From: DAITPV01 sp050692555 | GTDB lineage: Bacteria; Actinomycetota; UBA4738; CALAEC01 | NCBI GenBank assembly: GCA_050692555.1 | Contig: JBOGVS010000014.1 | Location: forward strand, 1 to 64,000 | Reading direction: 5' to 3' | Length of the DNA stretch: 64,000 bases | Shown: one piece after another, positions 24,165 through 32,165 of the stretch | How positions within the stretch are numbered: the stretch's first letter is position 1 | Layout of the letters: every line of letters begins with the position of its first letter | Position numbers and translations under genes: made by a program | Notes under the pieces: model-generated | Databases searched by the model: none | What the model was told of the DNA's origin: nothing | Seen by the model: the letters and a program-made list of their open reading frames with translations, nothing else

Positions 24165-26242
24165 AGGTGCTCACGGTCGGCGGCGGACCGGCCGGCCTGT
24201 ACGCCAGCCTGCTGCTCAAGAAGGCTCGGCCCGACGCGGACGTCACCATCCTCGAACGAAATCCCGCCGGCGCTACCTACGGCTGGGGCGTGGTGTTCTC
24301 GGACCGAACCCTGGCCGAGTTCCGGGAAGCGGACCCGCCGACCTCCGACGCGATCACCGAACGCTTCGTCCTGTGGGATGCCATCGACGTCCGGTATCGG
24401 GACGAGGTGATCCGCTCGGGCGGCCACGTGTTCGCGGGGATCGCTCGAGTGGCGTTACTGGGGGTCCTCCAGCGCCGATGCCAGGAGCTGGGGGTCCGGA
24501 TCCGCTACGTGGAGGAGCTCTTCGACGTCGCCGACCTGGCCGGCCACGACCTGGTGCTGGCCGCGGACGGCGTGCACAGCTCGATCCGAGACGCTCACGC
24601 CAAGGTGTTCCGGCCCCGCCTGGAGACCGGGAGCTCCCGGTTCATCTGGTTCGGAGCCCGTCTCCCCCTCGACTCGTTCACGTTCATCTTCCGGGAGAAC
24701 GAGCACGGCCTGTTCCAGGTGCACGCCTACCCGTATGACGGCGAGCACTGCACGTTCATCGTGGAGACCGACCAGGCCACCTGGGAGCGGGCCGGGCTCG
24801 ACCGGGCCGACGAGACCGGGAGCATCGCGTACTGCGAGCGGCTATTCGCCGAAGACCTTCGTGGCGCCCGTCTCCGGTCGAACCGCTCGACGTGGATCGC
24901 CTTCGTCACGGTGCGCAACCGAACGTGGCGCCACGGCAACGTGGCGCTTCTCGGCGACGCTGCCCACACCGCTCACTTCACGATCGGTTCGGGGACCAAG
25001 CTGGCCATGGAGGACGCGATCGCTCTGGCCGGAGCGGTGGAGCGTCACGGAGACGACATCGAGAACGCCCTGGCCGACTACGAGCAGGCGCGCAAGCCGG
25101 TGGTGGAACGGTTCCAGGACGCCGCCGCGGAGAGCCGGACGTACTTCGAGAACACCCGCCGGTACGTCCACCTGGAGCCGATGCCGTTCGCCTTCCACCT
25201 CCTGACTCGAAGCGGGCGCATCGACCACTCGACGCTCCGTCTCCGCGACCCCGCGTACGTCGACCGGGTCGATCGCTGGTTCGCCGGGGCCCCGCTGGCC
25301 CCGCCGCCGCTGTTCACCCCTCTTGCGCTGCGGTCGTTGGAGTTGCCCAATCGATCGGTGGCGGTCGTCCGGCCGAAGCGTCGTCAGGCGGTTCGCGACG
25401 CGGCCGTCTCCGGCGCCGGGCTCGTGGTCACCGAGATCGCCGCGGTGTCGGCCGAGGGGCGCATCACTCCGGAGTCTCCGGGCCTGTCCCGAGACGAGCA
25501 CGTCGACGGATGGCGAGACCTGGTGGAGGAGATCCACCGGACGGGAGCACGAGCGGCGATCCCCGTCGGGCACGCCGGCCGCCGAGGATCGACCCGGCCC
25601 CGCGACGATGGGCTCGACCGGCCGCTCCGCGAAGGCGGGTGGACGCTCCTGTCGGCCTCTCCGCTCCCGTACACGGCCCGGGGCCGGGTCCCCCAGGAGA
25701 TGCTGGAGGCCGACCTGTCGCGAGTGCGGCAGGAGTTCGTTTCCGCAGCGCGCCGTGCGTCGGCAACCGACGCCGACGCCCTCCTGGTGCACATGGGGCA
25801 CGGCTACCTGCTGGCCTCGTTCCTGTCCCCGCTCACCAACGAGCGGCCCGACCAGTACGGGGGCTCGTTGGAGAACCGGATCACCTATCCGCTCGAGGTG
25901 TTCCGGGCGGTCCGCCAGGCCTGGCCGGAAGACCGGCCCGTGGGGGCGGTGGTCTCCGCGGACGACTGGGCCCCCGGCGGCTGGAGCCCCGACGACGCGG
26001 TGGCCCTGGCCGCGGCACTCCGGGCTGCCGGATGCGATCTGGTGATGCCGGTGACGGGGCAGACTGTCCCGGGCGGGCGCCCGCGGTACGGCCGGGGGTT
26101 CCTGGTTCCGTACGCGGACCGGCTCCGCAACGAGGCGCGCATCGCCACGGTCGCCGGAGGAGGGATCACCACCACCGACCAGGCGCACACGATCCTGGCG
26201 GGGGAACGGGCCGATCTGTGCGTTCTGGACCCCAGCCCGTGA
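24161..26242 (+). CDS. Anthraniloyl-CoA / salicylyl-CoA monooxygenase-type fusion (FAD monooxygenase + old yellow enzyme)
   Basis: A 693-residue two-domain flavoprotein. Residues 1-375 are a class A FAD monooxygenase (VGGGPAGLYAS; DG-type VLAADGVHSS; LLGDAAHTAHF). Residues ~385-693 are an old yellow enzyme-like FMN reductase (PVGHAGRRGST; MGHGYLLASFLSPLTN with R/N; DQYGGSLENR). This order is that of anthraniloyl-CoA monooxygenase/reductase (Azoarcus evansii) and salicylyl-CoA 5-hydroxylase (SdgC, Streptomyces). With kynureninase and a PaaK-like ligase nearby, anthraniloyl-CoA is the most likely substrate. In the OYE half, the usual QLxHxGR is PVGHAGR and the tail lacks the 4Fe-4S Cys cluster. 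Confidence 0.87.
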   Translation: MKVLTVGGGPAGLYASLLLKKARPDADVTILERNPAGATYGWGVVFSDRTLAEFREADPPTSDAITERFVLWDAIDVRYRDEVIRSGGHVFAGIARVALLGVLQRRCQELGVRIRYVEELFDVADLAGHDLVLAADGVHSSIRDAHAKVFRPRLETGSSRFIWFGARLPLDSFTFIFRENEHGLFQVHAYPYDGEHCTFIVETDQATWERAGLDRADETGSIAYCERLFAEDLRGARLRSNRSTWIAFVTVRNRTWRHGNVALLGDAAHTAHFTIGSGTKLAMEDAIALAGAVERHGDDIENALADYEQARKPVVERFQDAAAESRTYFENTRRYVHLEPMPFAFHLLTRSGRIDHSTLRLRDPAYVDRVDRWFAGAPLAPPPLFTPLALRSLELPNRSVAVVRPKRRQAVRDAAVSGAGLVVTEIAAVSAEGRITPESPGLSRDEHVDGWRDLVEEIHRTGARAAIPVGHAGRRGSTRPRDDGLDRPLREGGWTLLSASPLPYTARGRVPQEMLEADLSRVRQEFVSAARRASATDADALLVHMGHGYLLASFLSPLTNERPDQYGGSLENRITYPLEVFRAVRQAWPEDRPVGAVVSADDWAPGGWSPDDAVALAAALRAAGCDLVMPVTGQTVPGGRPRYGRGFLVPYADRLRNEARIATVAGGGITTTDQAHTILAGERADLCVLDPSP

Positions 26243-26297
26243 ATCCTTGCCGGGCCTCGGCCCGGTGCCTATGCTGACGGCGACAGGGAGGGAGCCG

Positions 26298-26444
26298 ATG
26301 GCAGAGCAGAAGCCGGAGCCACCCGAGCCCAGCGGCGGGTATCGCAGCAAATGGATGCGGTACCTGCTGATCTACCTGGTGGTTGCCGCCGTGGTCTACG
26401 CGCTGATCTACTTCATCTTCCTTGCCGACGGGTACGGGAGTTAG
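26298..26444 (+). CDS. Single-pass small membrane protein
   Basis: A 48-residue protein: a Pro/Glu-rich N terminus, then RSKWMRYLLIYLVVAAVVYAL (transmembrane helix about residues 20-42) and a short tail. GGGAGGGAG lies before the ATG and TATGCT at about 26270. It follows the monooxygenase fusion by 55 bases in the same direction. Function unknown; the clear TM segment and good ribosome site support it as real. Confidence 0.65.
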   Translation: MAEQKPEPPEPSGGYRSKWMRYLLIYLVVAAVVYALIYFIFLADGYGS

Positions 26445-26595
26445 TCACCGGTAGTACCCTCGAAGCCTGACCTCGCCACCGGACCAGCCGAGCGCGGGGA
26501 GCCTTCCCCTGGAGCGCGAGCGACTCGAGCGATCCGCTGCTCCGTTCCTCGAGAGCCGGACCCTTCCGGCGGCAGCGTTCACCTCCCCGGACGTC

Positions 26596-27699
26596 TTGGA
26601 GTGGGAGCTGGTGCATTTCTTTCAGGGGTCCTGGGTGTGCGCGGGCCGAGTGGACGACCTCAAGGAGCCCGGCGACCAGCGGGCCCTGCGGATCGGTTCG
26701 GAGGCGGTGCTCCTGGCTCGGGGAACGGACGGCTCACTCCGAGGGTTCTTCAACACCTGCCGCCACCGGGGCCACGAGCTCCTCCCGTGCGGAGAGCCGC
26801 CCGTGAACCGCCGCACGATCAGGTGTCCCTACCACTCGTGGACCTACGGCCTGGACGGCACCTACCGGACGGCCCCGGGCTTCGGCGACCGCCCCGGGTT
26901 CGATCGGGACGATCCCGGCAACGCGCTGGTGGAGGCCACGATCGCGGAATGGAACGGCTGGGTATTCGTCAACTGCTCCGGCGACGGGCCCCCGTTCGAG
27001 GAGCACGTCGGGAACCTCGACGAGGCCCTCCGGCCCTACGAGCTCCACCGGCAGTGGGTCGGCGCCACGAGAACGTACGAGGTGGACGCGAACTGGAAGG
27101 TGATCGGGGAGAACTACCACGAGTGCGAGCACTGCCTGAACATCCACCCCGAGCTGTGCCGGGTCACGCCCCCCGACAGCGGGGTCCAGTTCGAACCGAC
27201 CGGACTGGCGGTCGGCGGGTGGATGGACCTCATGGACCACGCGGAAACCATGTCGCTCACCGGCAAGAGCTTCGGTGTTCCGATCCGGGGCCTGGACGCG
27301 GAGCTGCGCCGCCGGGTCCTGTACCTGGGCCTCCTCCCCGACCTGCTGATCAGCGCGCACCCCGACTACGTCCTGACCCACCGGCTGGAGCCCCTGTCCC
27401 CCGGCCGGACCCGGGTGGAATGCACCTGGCTGTTCCCCCCCGAGGCCCGGGAGCGCGAAGACTTCGACCCGGGGTACGCCGTGGAGTTCTGGGACCTTAC
27501 CAACCGACAGGACTGGGCGGCGTGCGAGGGAGTTCAACGAGGCGCTGCCGGCCGGGGCTACCGGCAGGGCCCCCTGGCGGAGTCGGAGCTCGGCGTGTAC
27601 CAGTTCATGGCCACCGTGGCCGGTAGCTACCTCCGGGGCCGGCTCAGCGGACCGGTGCCACCGGTGCCCAGGGTGGAGCCGGCTCGCCTGGACTCCTGA
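26596..27699 (+). CDS. Rieske-type aromatic-ring-hydroxylating dioxygenase alpha subunit
   Basis: A Rieske non-haem iron oxygenase. From the TTG at 26596, the Rieske ligands are C55-x-H57 (CRHRGH) and C77-x2-H80 (CPYH), and the mononuclear iron site is NYHECEHCLNIHP. Coding-like sequence continues in frame upstream to about 26509 (LERERLERSAAPFLESRTL..), where only a CTG with GGGGAG upstream could serve as a start, so the true N terminus is probably ~29 residues longer. No reductase or ferredoxin gene is adjacent. Substrate unknown; its place suggests a step in the aromatic pathway. Confidence 0.87.
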   Translation: MEWELVHFFQGSWVCAGRVDDLKEPGDQRALRIGSEAVLLARGTDGSLRGFFNTCRHRGHELLPCGEPPVNRRTIRCPYHSWTYGLDGTYRTAPGFGDRPGFDRDDPGNALVEATIAEWNGWVFVNCSGDGPPFEEHVGNLDEALRPYELHRQWVGATRTYEVDANWKVIGENYHECEHCLNIHPELCRVTPPDSGVQFEPTGLAVGGWMDLMDHAETMSLTGKSFGVPIRGLDAELRRRVLYLGLLPDLLISAHPDYVLTHRLEPLSPGRTRVECTWLFPPEAREREDFDPGYAVEFWDLTNRQDWAACEGVQRGAAGRGYRQGPLAESELGVYQFMATVAGSYLRGRLSGPVPPVPRVEPARLDS

Positions 27700-27709
27700 T
27701 CGGCCTGGT

Positions 27710-28165
27710 CTAGGCGCCCGGCCTGAACACCATCAACCCCACGATGACCAGCAGCAACAGCAGGTCCAGGCGGGCCACCAGGTTGAACTGCCGAGCGAGG
27801 CGATCGGCCTCCTCGGTGTTCCCCGCCTCCAGCGCTCGCCCGCTGCGTGCGCTGGCGGGGGCGAAGTAGACGCCGCCGACGACGGCAGAGATGCCGAACC
27901 CCACCAGACCCAGCCACACCCACGTCTGCGAGAGCTCGATCGCATCGCTGTCGAGCACCATCCAGATCCCGCTGGCCAGCACCAGGGCGGCGGAGATCCC
28001 GATGACGGGACCGACGATGCCGGCCTCTCTCGCGAAGCGGGCTCGGAACTGCGCGTCTCCGGTGCGCTCGATGCGCCTGCTGATGAACCCCAGCATGATC
28101 GTGCCGCCGACCCACACCGAGACCGCCACGATGTGCACGAACAGCAGCCCCTCGTAGAGCGTCAT
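27710..28165 (-). CDS. DUF2269-like four-helix membrane protein
   Basis: A 151-residue integral membrane protein with four predicted transmembrane helices (about 5-25, 50-70, 84-102, 128-148) and a His in helix 1 (FVHIVAVSVWVGG) of the kind found in DUF2269/CopD-like proteins. GGAGGGAG lies before the ATG. Its function is not known; the conserved His may bind haem or metal. It lies at the end of the minus-strand ligase group. Confidence 0.7.
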   Translation of the reverse strand: MTLYEGLLFVHIVAVSVWVGGTIMLGFISRRIERTGDAQFRARFAREAGIVGPVIGISAALVLASGIWMVLDSDAIELSQTWVWLGLVGFGISAVVGGVYFAPASARSGRALEAGNTEEADRLARQFNLVARLDLLLLLVIVGLMVFRPGA

Positions 28166-28183
28166 GCTCTCCCTCCCTCCGAT

Positions 28184-28378
28184 TCAGGCGCCCAGATCGT
28201 AGACGTGGCCGGGGTCCTGGTCGAGCCCATTCATCACCTGCCACAACGACGACAGGGCCTTGAGCGCATTGCGCTCCTCGAACGGCGCCAGGTCGTCCCG
28301 CCGGTACTCCAGCACCTCGGCCAGGATCCGGTAGCACTCCACCAGCTTCTGTTCGGCGTGGTTCAGCTCGGCGGTCAT
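28184..28378 (-). CDS. Small helical protein coupled to the CoA ligase
   Basis: A 64-residue acidic helical protein (two to three helices, e.g. EQKLVECYRILAEVLEY) with no TM segment. Its ATG overlaps the ligase stop as ATGA, so it is translationally coupled. No known family is recognised. It may be a partner subunit of the ligase or of another enzyme of the pathway; this is speculative. Confidence 0.55.
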   Translation of the reverse strand: MTAELNHAEQKLVECYRILAEVLEYRRDDLAPFEERNALKALSSLWQVMNGLDQDPGHVYDLGA

Positions 28379-29733
28379 GGCTGCCTCCGCTCGCCCTCGG
28401 TCCCGATCACGATCCGTTCGTCCAGCACCCGCTTGGCCTTGAGCTCGAACCGCGGGAGCGTACCCGCATCCACCTGCTTGACGCCGAACCGAAGGCTCTC
28501 GTGGGCGTCGGCGAGCTCCTTCTGGAGCCTTGAGAGAACCCGGTCGGCGTCGGCCTTCTGGCCCGGGATCTCCACCAGGATCTCGATCTCGTCCCTGATG
28601 CCCTCCGCCGTGTACAGGTGGATCTGGAACTCGTCGATCTCCTCGTGCTCCCGGATCAGTGCCTCCACCGCACGCGGGTACACGTTGGTGCCCCGGACCA
28701 GCCTCATGTCGTCGACCCGGCCGCGGATCCCGCCCTCGTAGATGTCGAACGTGCGGCCGCATGAGCACTTCGAGCCGGGGACCCGGATCACGAAGTCCCG
28801 GGTCCGGTACCGGATCACCGGGATGAAGCCGCGACCGAACGACGTCACCACCCGCTCCCCCATCTCCCCGTAGGGCACGGGCTCGTCGCTTTCCGGGTCG
28901 ACGACCTCCTCGATGTAGTGGTCCTCGATGACGTGGGTCCCCCCGGGCTGGTGCTCGCACTCGAACACCATGATCGTGCCGAGCTCGGTCATCCCCGCGG
29001 TGTCCCCGGCCTTGGCCCCCCACTGCTCCTCGATCAGCTTCTTCGTGGCGGGGATCGACCCGGCCGGCTCACCCGACAGGATCAACCGCCGGACCGCGCT
29101 GCCGGCCAGATCGATGCCCAGGCCCTTGGCCTCCTGGGCCATGCGCAGCGCGTAGGTGGGCGTGGAGGCCACCACCGTCGCTCCCATGTCCACGATCTGC
29201 TTCACGCGTTGTTCGGTCTGCAGGGCTCCGCCCGGCAGCACCAGGCAGCCGAGCTTCTCTCCCGCGTAGTGCAGCCCCCAGAACCCGATGAACGTGGAGT
29301 ACCCGAACGCCACGAACAGCGTGTCGGCGGGCCGGACGCCGAAGCCCCACAGCCCGTAGCACCACATCTCGGCGATCCATTCCCAGTCCTTCATCGAGTC
29401 CAGGACCCGGATCGGTGTCTTCCCGGTGGTGCCGGAGGTCATGTGGTACCGGATGGCTCGGTCGGGCGCCTCGGCCAGGACCGTCCCGTACGGTGGACTC
29501 TCCTCCTGGCCCCGCATCCACTCGTCCCGGGTCATGAACGGGATCCGCCGGAGGTCGTCCAGCGAGCGGACCGAGTCCAAGGTCACTCCCGCGTCGCGGA
29601 GCCGTTTGGCGTGCCAGGGAACCTTGGCGTCCGCCCACTCCAGCAGGTTGCGAAGCTTGCGGAGCTGGAGGGCCTCGAGGTCTTCCCGAGGCAGGGTCTC
29701 GTGGCGCGGGTTCCAGTACGGCGAGTCCGTCAT
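28375..29733 (-). CDS. Phenylacetate-CoA ligase-family protein (candidate 2-aminobenzoate-CoA ligase)
   Basis: A 452-residue AMP-forming CoA ligase of the PaaK type. The P-loop is MTSGTTGKTP (about 98-107), and the adenylation motif region GMTELG, the RYRTRDF segment and a C-terminal ferredoxin-like domain with RGTNVYPRAVEALI and ELKAKRV follow. Two cysteines in SKCSCGRTF occupy a typical PaaK position. Aryl acids such as phenylacetate, benzoate or anthranilate are usual substrates. Beside a kynureninase and an anthraniloyl-CoA-type monooxygenase, activation of anthranilate is the most economical reading. GAGGAGG lies upstream of the ATG. Confidence 0.87.
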   Translation of the reverse strand: MTDSPYWNPRHETLPREDLEALQLRKLRNLLEWADAKVPWHAKRLRDAGVTLDSVRSLDDLRRIPFMTRDEWMRGQEESPPYGTVLAEAPDRAIRYHMTSGTTGKTPIRVLDSMKDWEWIAEMWCYGLWGFGVRPADTLFVAFGYSTFIGFWGLHYAGEKLGCLVLPGGALQTEQRVKQIVDMGATVVASTPTYALRMAQEAKGLGIDLAGSAVRRLILSGEPAGSIPATKKLIEEQWGAKAGDTAGMTELGTIMVFECEHQPGGTHVIEDHYIEEVVDPESDEPVPYGEMGERVVTSFGRGFIPVIRYRTRDFVIRVPGSKCSCGRTFDIYEGGIRGRVDDMRLVRGTNVYPRAVEALIREHEEIDEFQIHLYTAEGIRDEIEILVEIPGQKADADRVLSRLQKELADAHESLRFGVKQVDAGTLPRFELKAKRVLDERIVIGTEGERRQP

Positions 29734-29803
29734 CGTCGACCTCCTCGAACCGGCGTGCGGTCATCGTACTCCGGGCTCCGAGCAGCTCGAAACCGGGGCC
29801 TGC

Positions 29804-29809
29804 TATGGT
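29804..29809 (+). promoter_or_regulatory. Candidate -10 element for the acyl-CoA dehydrogenase gene
   Basis: TATGGT ends 6 bases before the GTG at 29816, in the leaderless arrangement. Confidence 0.4.
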
Positions 29810-29815
29810 CCGCGC

Positions 29816-30937
29816 GTGGCGGCGTTCGCGCTCACCGAGGAGCAGCGCGGACTGATCGACCACACCCGCCGGGTGGCCCGCGACGTCCTGGCGCCGCTCG
29901 CCGAAGCCGGCACTCCCGGACGGGTGAACCGGAGCTTGGTCCGGTCACTTGCCGACCAAGGACTGCTCTCCCGGTTGTTCCCCGACGGCGGCCGGATCTC
30001 GGCCCTGACCCTGTGCCTGCTGCGAGAGGCCGTGGCCATTGAGAGCCCGGAGGCCGAGACTGCCCTGGCCATGCAGGGCCTGGGGGGCTACCCGATCCTC
30101 CAGGCCGGAGCCAAGGAGGCCGTGGACCGGTGGGTCCCGGCCATCGCCGGGGGCGAAGCGGTGGCCGCGTTCGCCATCACCGAGCCGGAGCACGGGTCCG
30201 ACGCCGCGGCGCTCGAGCTCCGGGCGGAACCCGACGGCGACGGCTTCCGGCTCACGGGAGTCAAGACCTGGATCTCCAACGCCCCGGACGCCGACGTGTA
30301 CACCCTGTTCGCGCGGACCACCGAGGGCGCCGGAAGCAAGGGCGTGACGGCGTTCGTGGTCCCCGGCGACGCGCCGGGCCTCTCAGGCGAGCCGATCGAG
30401 CTGCTGTCCCCCCATCCGATAGGAGGGCTGGAGCTCGATGGCGTGCGCGTTCCCGCCGACCACGTGCTCGGGGAGGTCGACCACGGGTTCCGGGTGGCCC
30501 TGGCCACCCTGGACCTGTTCCGTCCCAGCGTCGGAGCGTTCGCCGTGGGGATGGCCCGCGCCGCAGTGGAGGCCTCGGTCGAGCACGCCGCGACCCGAGA
30601 GGCGTTCGGGCGGCCGATCCGCGAGTTCCAGGCCGTCTCCCACCTCCTCGCGGAGATGGCCACCAGGACGGAGGCCGCGAGCCTCATGGTGTACTCGGCC
30701 GCTGGCGCCTACGACGAGGGCGCCGCCGACGTGACCCGGCGATCCGCCATGGCCAAGCTGTTCGCCACCGAGACCGCCCAGTGGGTGGTGGACGCGGCGG
30801 TCCAGGTCCACGGGGCCCGGGCCCTGGAACGGGGACACCTGCTGGAGCGCCTGTACCGCGAGGTCCGTGCGCCCCGGATCTATGAGGGCACCAGCGAGAT
30901 CCAGCGCGAGGTCATCGCCCGCGACCTGTTCCGCTAG
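29816..30937 (+). CDS. Acyl-CoA dehydrogenase
   Basis: A flavin-dependent acyl-CoA dehydrogenase of 373 residues that would pass electrons to EtfAB (encoded at 46.4-48.2 kb). Family features are AFAITEPEHGSDAA, VKTWISNAPDAD, the FAD/dimer segment ATREAFGRPIREFQAVSHLLAEM and the C-terminal IYEGTSEIQREVIAR, with the catalytic Glu in YEGT. GTG start. It converges with the RidA gene, sharing a CTAG stop overlap. Substrate probably a cyclic or short acyl-CoA of the anthraniloyl-CoA route; not determinable. Confidence 0.93.
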   Translation: MAAFALTEEQRGLIDHTRRVARDVLAPLAEAGTPGRVNRSLVRSLADQGLLSRLFPDGGRISALTLCLLREAVAIESPEAETALAMQGLGGYPILQAGAKEAVDRWVPAIAGGEAVAAFAITEPEHGSDAAALELRAEPDGDGFRLTGVKTWISNAPDADVYTLFARTTEGAGSKGVTAFVVPGDAPGLSGEPIELLSPHPIGGLELDGVRVPADHVLGEVDHGFRVALATLDLFRPSVGAFAVGMARAAVEASVEHAATREAFGRPIREFQAVSHLLAEMATRTEAASLMVYSAAGAYDEGAADVTRRSAMAKLFATETAQWVVDAAVQVHGARALERGHLLERLYREVRAPRIYEGTSEIQREVIARDLFR

Positions 30938-31341
30938 TCGGGGATGATTGCCACACCGACCAGCTCGACCTTGGCGCCCGGGTCGAGCAGCTCCGTGGTT
31001 CCCAGGAGCGCCATGGCCGGGTAGTGCTTGCCGAAGTGCTTGCGGTAGGCCTCGCCGATCGGCCCCAGCCCCTCTCGATAGGCGTCTACGTCGGTGACGA
31101 AGATCAGAAGCTGGACCAGGTGATCGGGCCCGGCTCCGGCAGACTTCAGCGCGGTGACCACGTTGGCGCAGGCCTGGTCGAACTGACCGACGAGATCGTC
31201 ACCGGCCAGGGTCCCATCGGCTCGGTGACCGGCCTGGCCGCCGAGGTAGACCGTCCTCCCGCCCTTCGCCACCACGGCGTGGGTGAAGCCCTTCGGTGGC
31301 GGAAGCGACTCGGGGTTGACCACCTCGTGCGGACCGGTCAC
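30934..31341 (-). CDS. RidA/YjgF family enamine-imine deaminase
   Basis: A 135-residue RidA-fold protein with VYLGGQAG, a QFDQACANVVTALKSAGAG helix and LLIFVTDVDAY. A GTG at 31341 overlaps the enoyl-CoA hydratase stop as GTGA and is preferred to the GTG at 31353. RidA relatives hydrolyse enamines and imines, including 2-aminomuconate in the 2-aminophenol pathway. The product of anthraniloyl-CoA oxygenation retains an enamine, so removal of its amino group as ammonia is a plausible job here. It lacks the canonical Arg105 context (position reads LLGTTELLDPGAKVEL), so activity is uncertain. Confidence 0.85.
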   Translation of the reverse strand: MTGPHEVVNPESLPPPKGFTHAVVAKGGRTVYLGGQAGHRADGTLAGDDLVGQFDQACANVVTALKSAGAGPDHLVQLLIFVTDVDAYREGLGPIGEAYRKHFGKHYPAMALLGTTELLDPGAKVELVGVAIIPD

Positions 31342-32165
31342 CGGCCGGTCCACCCGGGATCCCGGCCCTCCTGGAAGGCCCGGTAGAACTCGTGGTGGTC
31401 CTCGGAGGTCATCAGCAGCGCCTGGGCCATGGCCTCCAGCTCCAGCGACCCGGCAAGGTTCATGTCGATCTCCCGGGTCAGCAGCATCTTGGTGGTGGCA
31501 TAGGCCAGCGCCGGTCCGTCGGCCAGGCGGCGGGCCAGGGCTCGCGCTTCATCGGCCAGCGCACCGTCCTCGACCACCCGGTTGGCCAGCCCGAGATCCA
31601 CGGCCCGACCGGCGTCCACGTCCTCGCCGAGGATCAGCAGCTCGGTGGCCCGGCCCAGCCCCACAAGACGAGGGAGCAGATAGGCCGAACCCATGTCGGC
31701 CCCCGCCAGACCGACCTTGGTGAACAGGAACGAGAACCTCGCCGACCGGGCCACCAGACGGAAGTCGGCGGCCAGGGCGATCACCGCACCGGCCCCCGCG
31801 GCCACGCCGTTCACCGCGGCCACGATCGGGAGGGGGCACTCCCGCATTCGCTGCACCACCGACCCGGTCATCCGGGTAAAGTCGAGCAGGTCGCGGGCGT
31901 CCATCTTCTGGAGGGCCCCGATGATGTCGTTGACGTCGCCACCCGAGCAGAACCCCCGGCCGGTCCCGGTGATCACCAGGGTCCGGACGTCCTCTCGCTG
32001 CGGGAGCTCGGCCAGCAGGTCCCGGAGGTCCGCGTACGCCTGGAACGTGAGCGCGTTCAGCCGGTCCGGGCGGTCGAACGTCACCGTCGCCACGCGGTCC
32101 CCGATCCGGAATCCGAAGTTGTCCCAGCGGTCGGTGAACGGGACCGAGCCGCGGAACGGGCTCAA
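31338..32165 (-). CDS. Enoyl-CoA hydratase/isomerase (crotonase family)
   Basis: A 275-residue crotonase with the oxyanion-hole segments FCSGGDVND and AAVNGVAAGAGAVIALAADFRL, then GLAGADMGSAYLLPRLVGL. The catalytic Glu positions of classical hydratases are not both present (the second reads Asp in GADMGS), as in ring-acting family members. The TTG at 32165 overlaps the acyl-CoA dehydrogenase stop as TTGA, and it is followed by RidA with GTGA overlap, so three genes form a tight operon. Candidate for ring hydration, cleavage or isomerisation in the aromatic pathway. Confidence 0.88.
   Translation of the reverse strand: MSPFRGSVPFTDRWDNFGFRIGDRVATVTFDRPDRLNALTFQAYADLRDLLAELPQREDVRTLVITGTGRGFCSGGDVNDIIGALQKMDARDLLDFTRMTGSVVQRMRECPLPIVAAVNGVAAGAGAVIALAADFRLVARSARFSFLFTKVGLAGADMGSAYLLPRLVGLGRATELLILGEDVDAGRAVDLGLANRVVEDGALADEARALARRLADGPALAYATTKMLLTREIDMNLAGSLELEAMAQALLMTSEDHHEFYRAFQEGRDPGWTGR

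Noticed and set aside
24842..26350. A 500-codon minus-strand frame over the monooxygenase fusion
   Set aside because: Antisense shadow with biased Arg/Val/Gly composition; the fusion flavoprotein motifs are on the plus strand.
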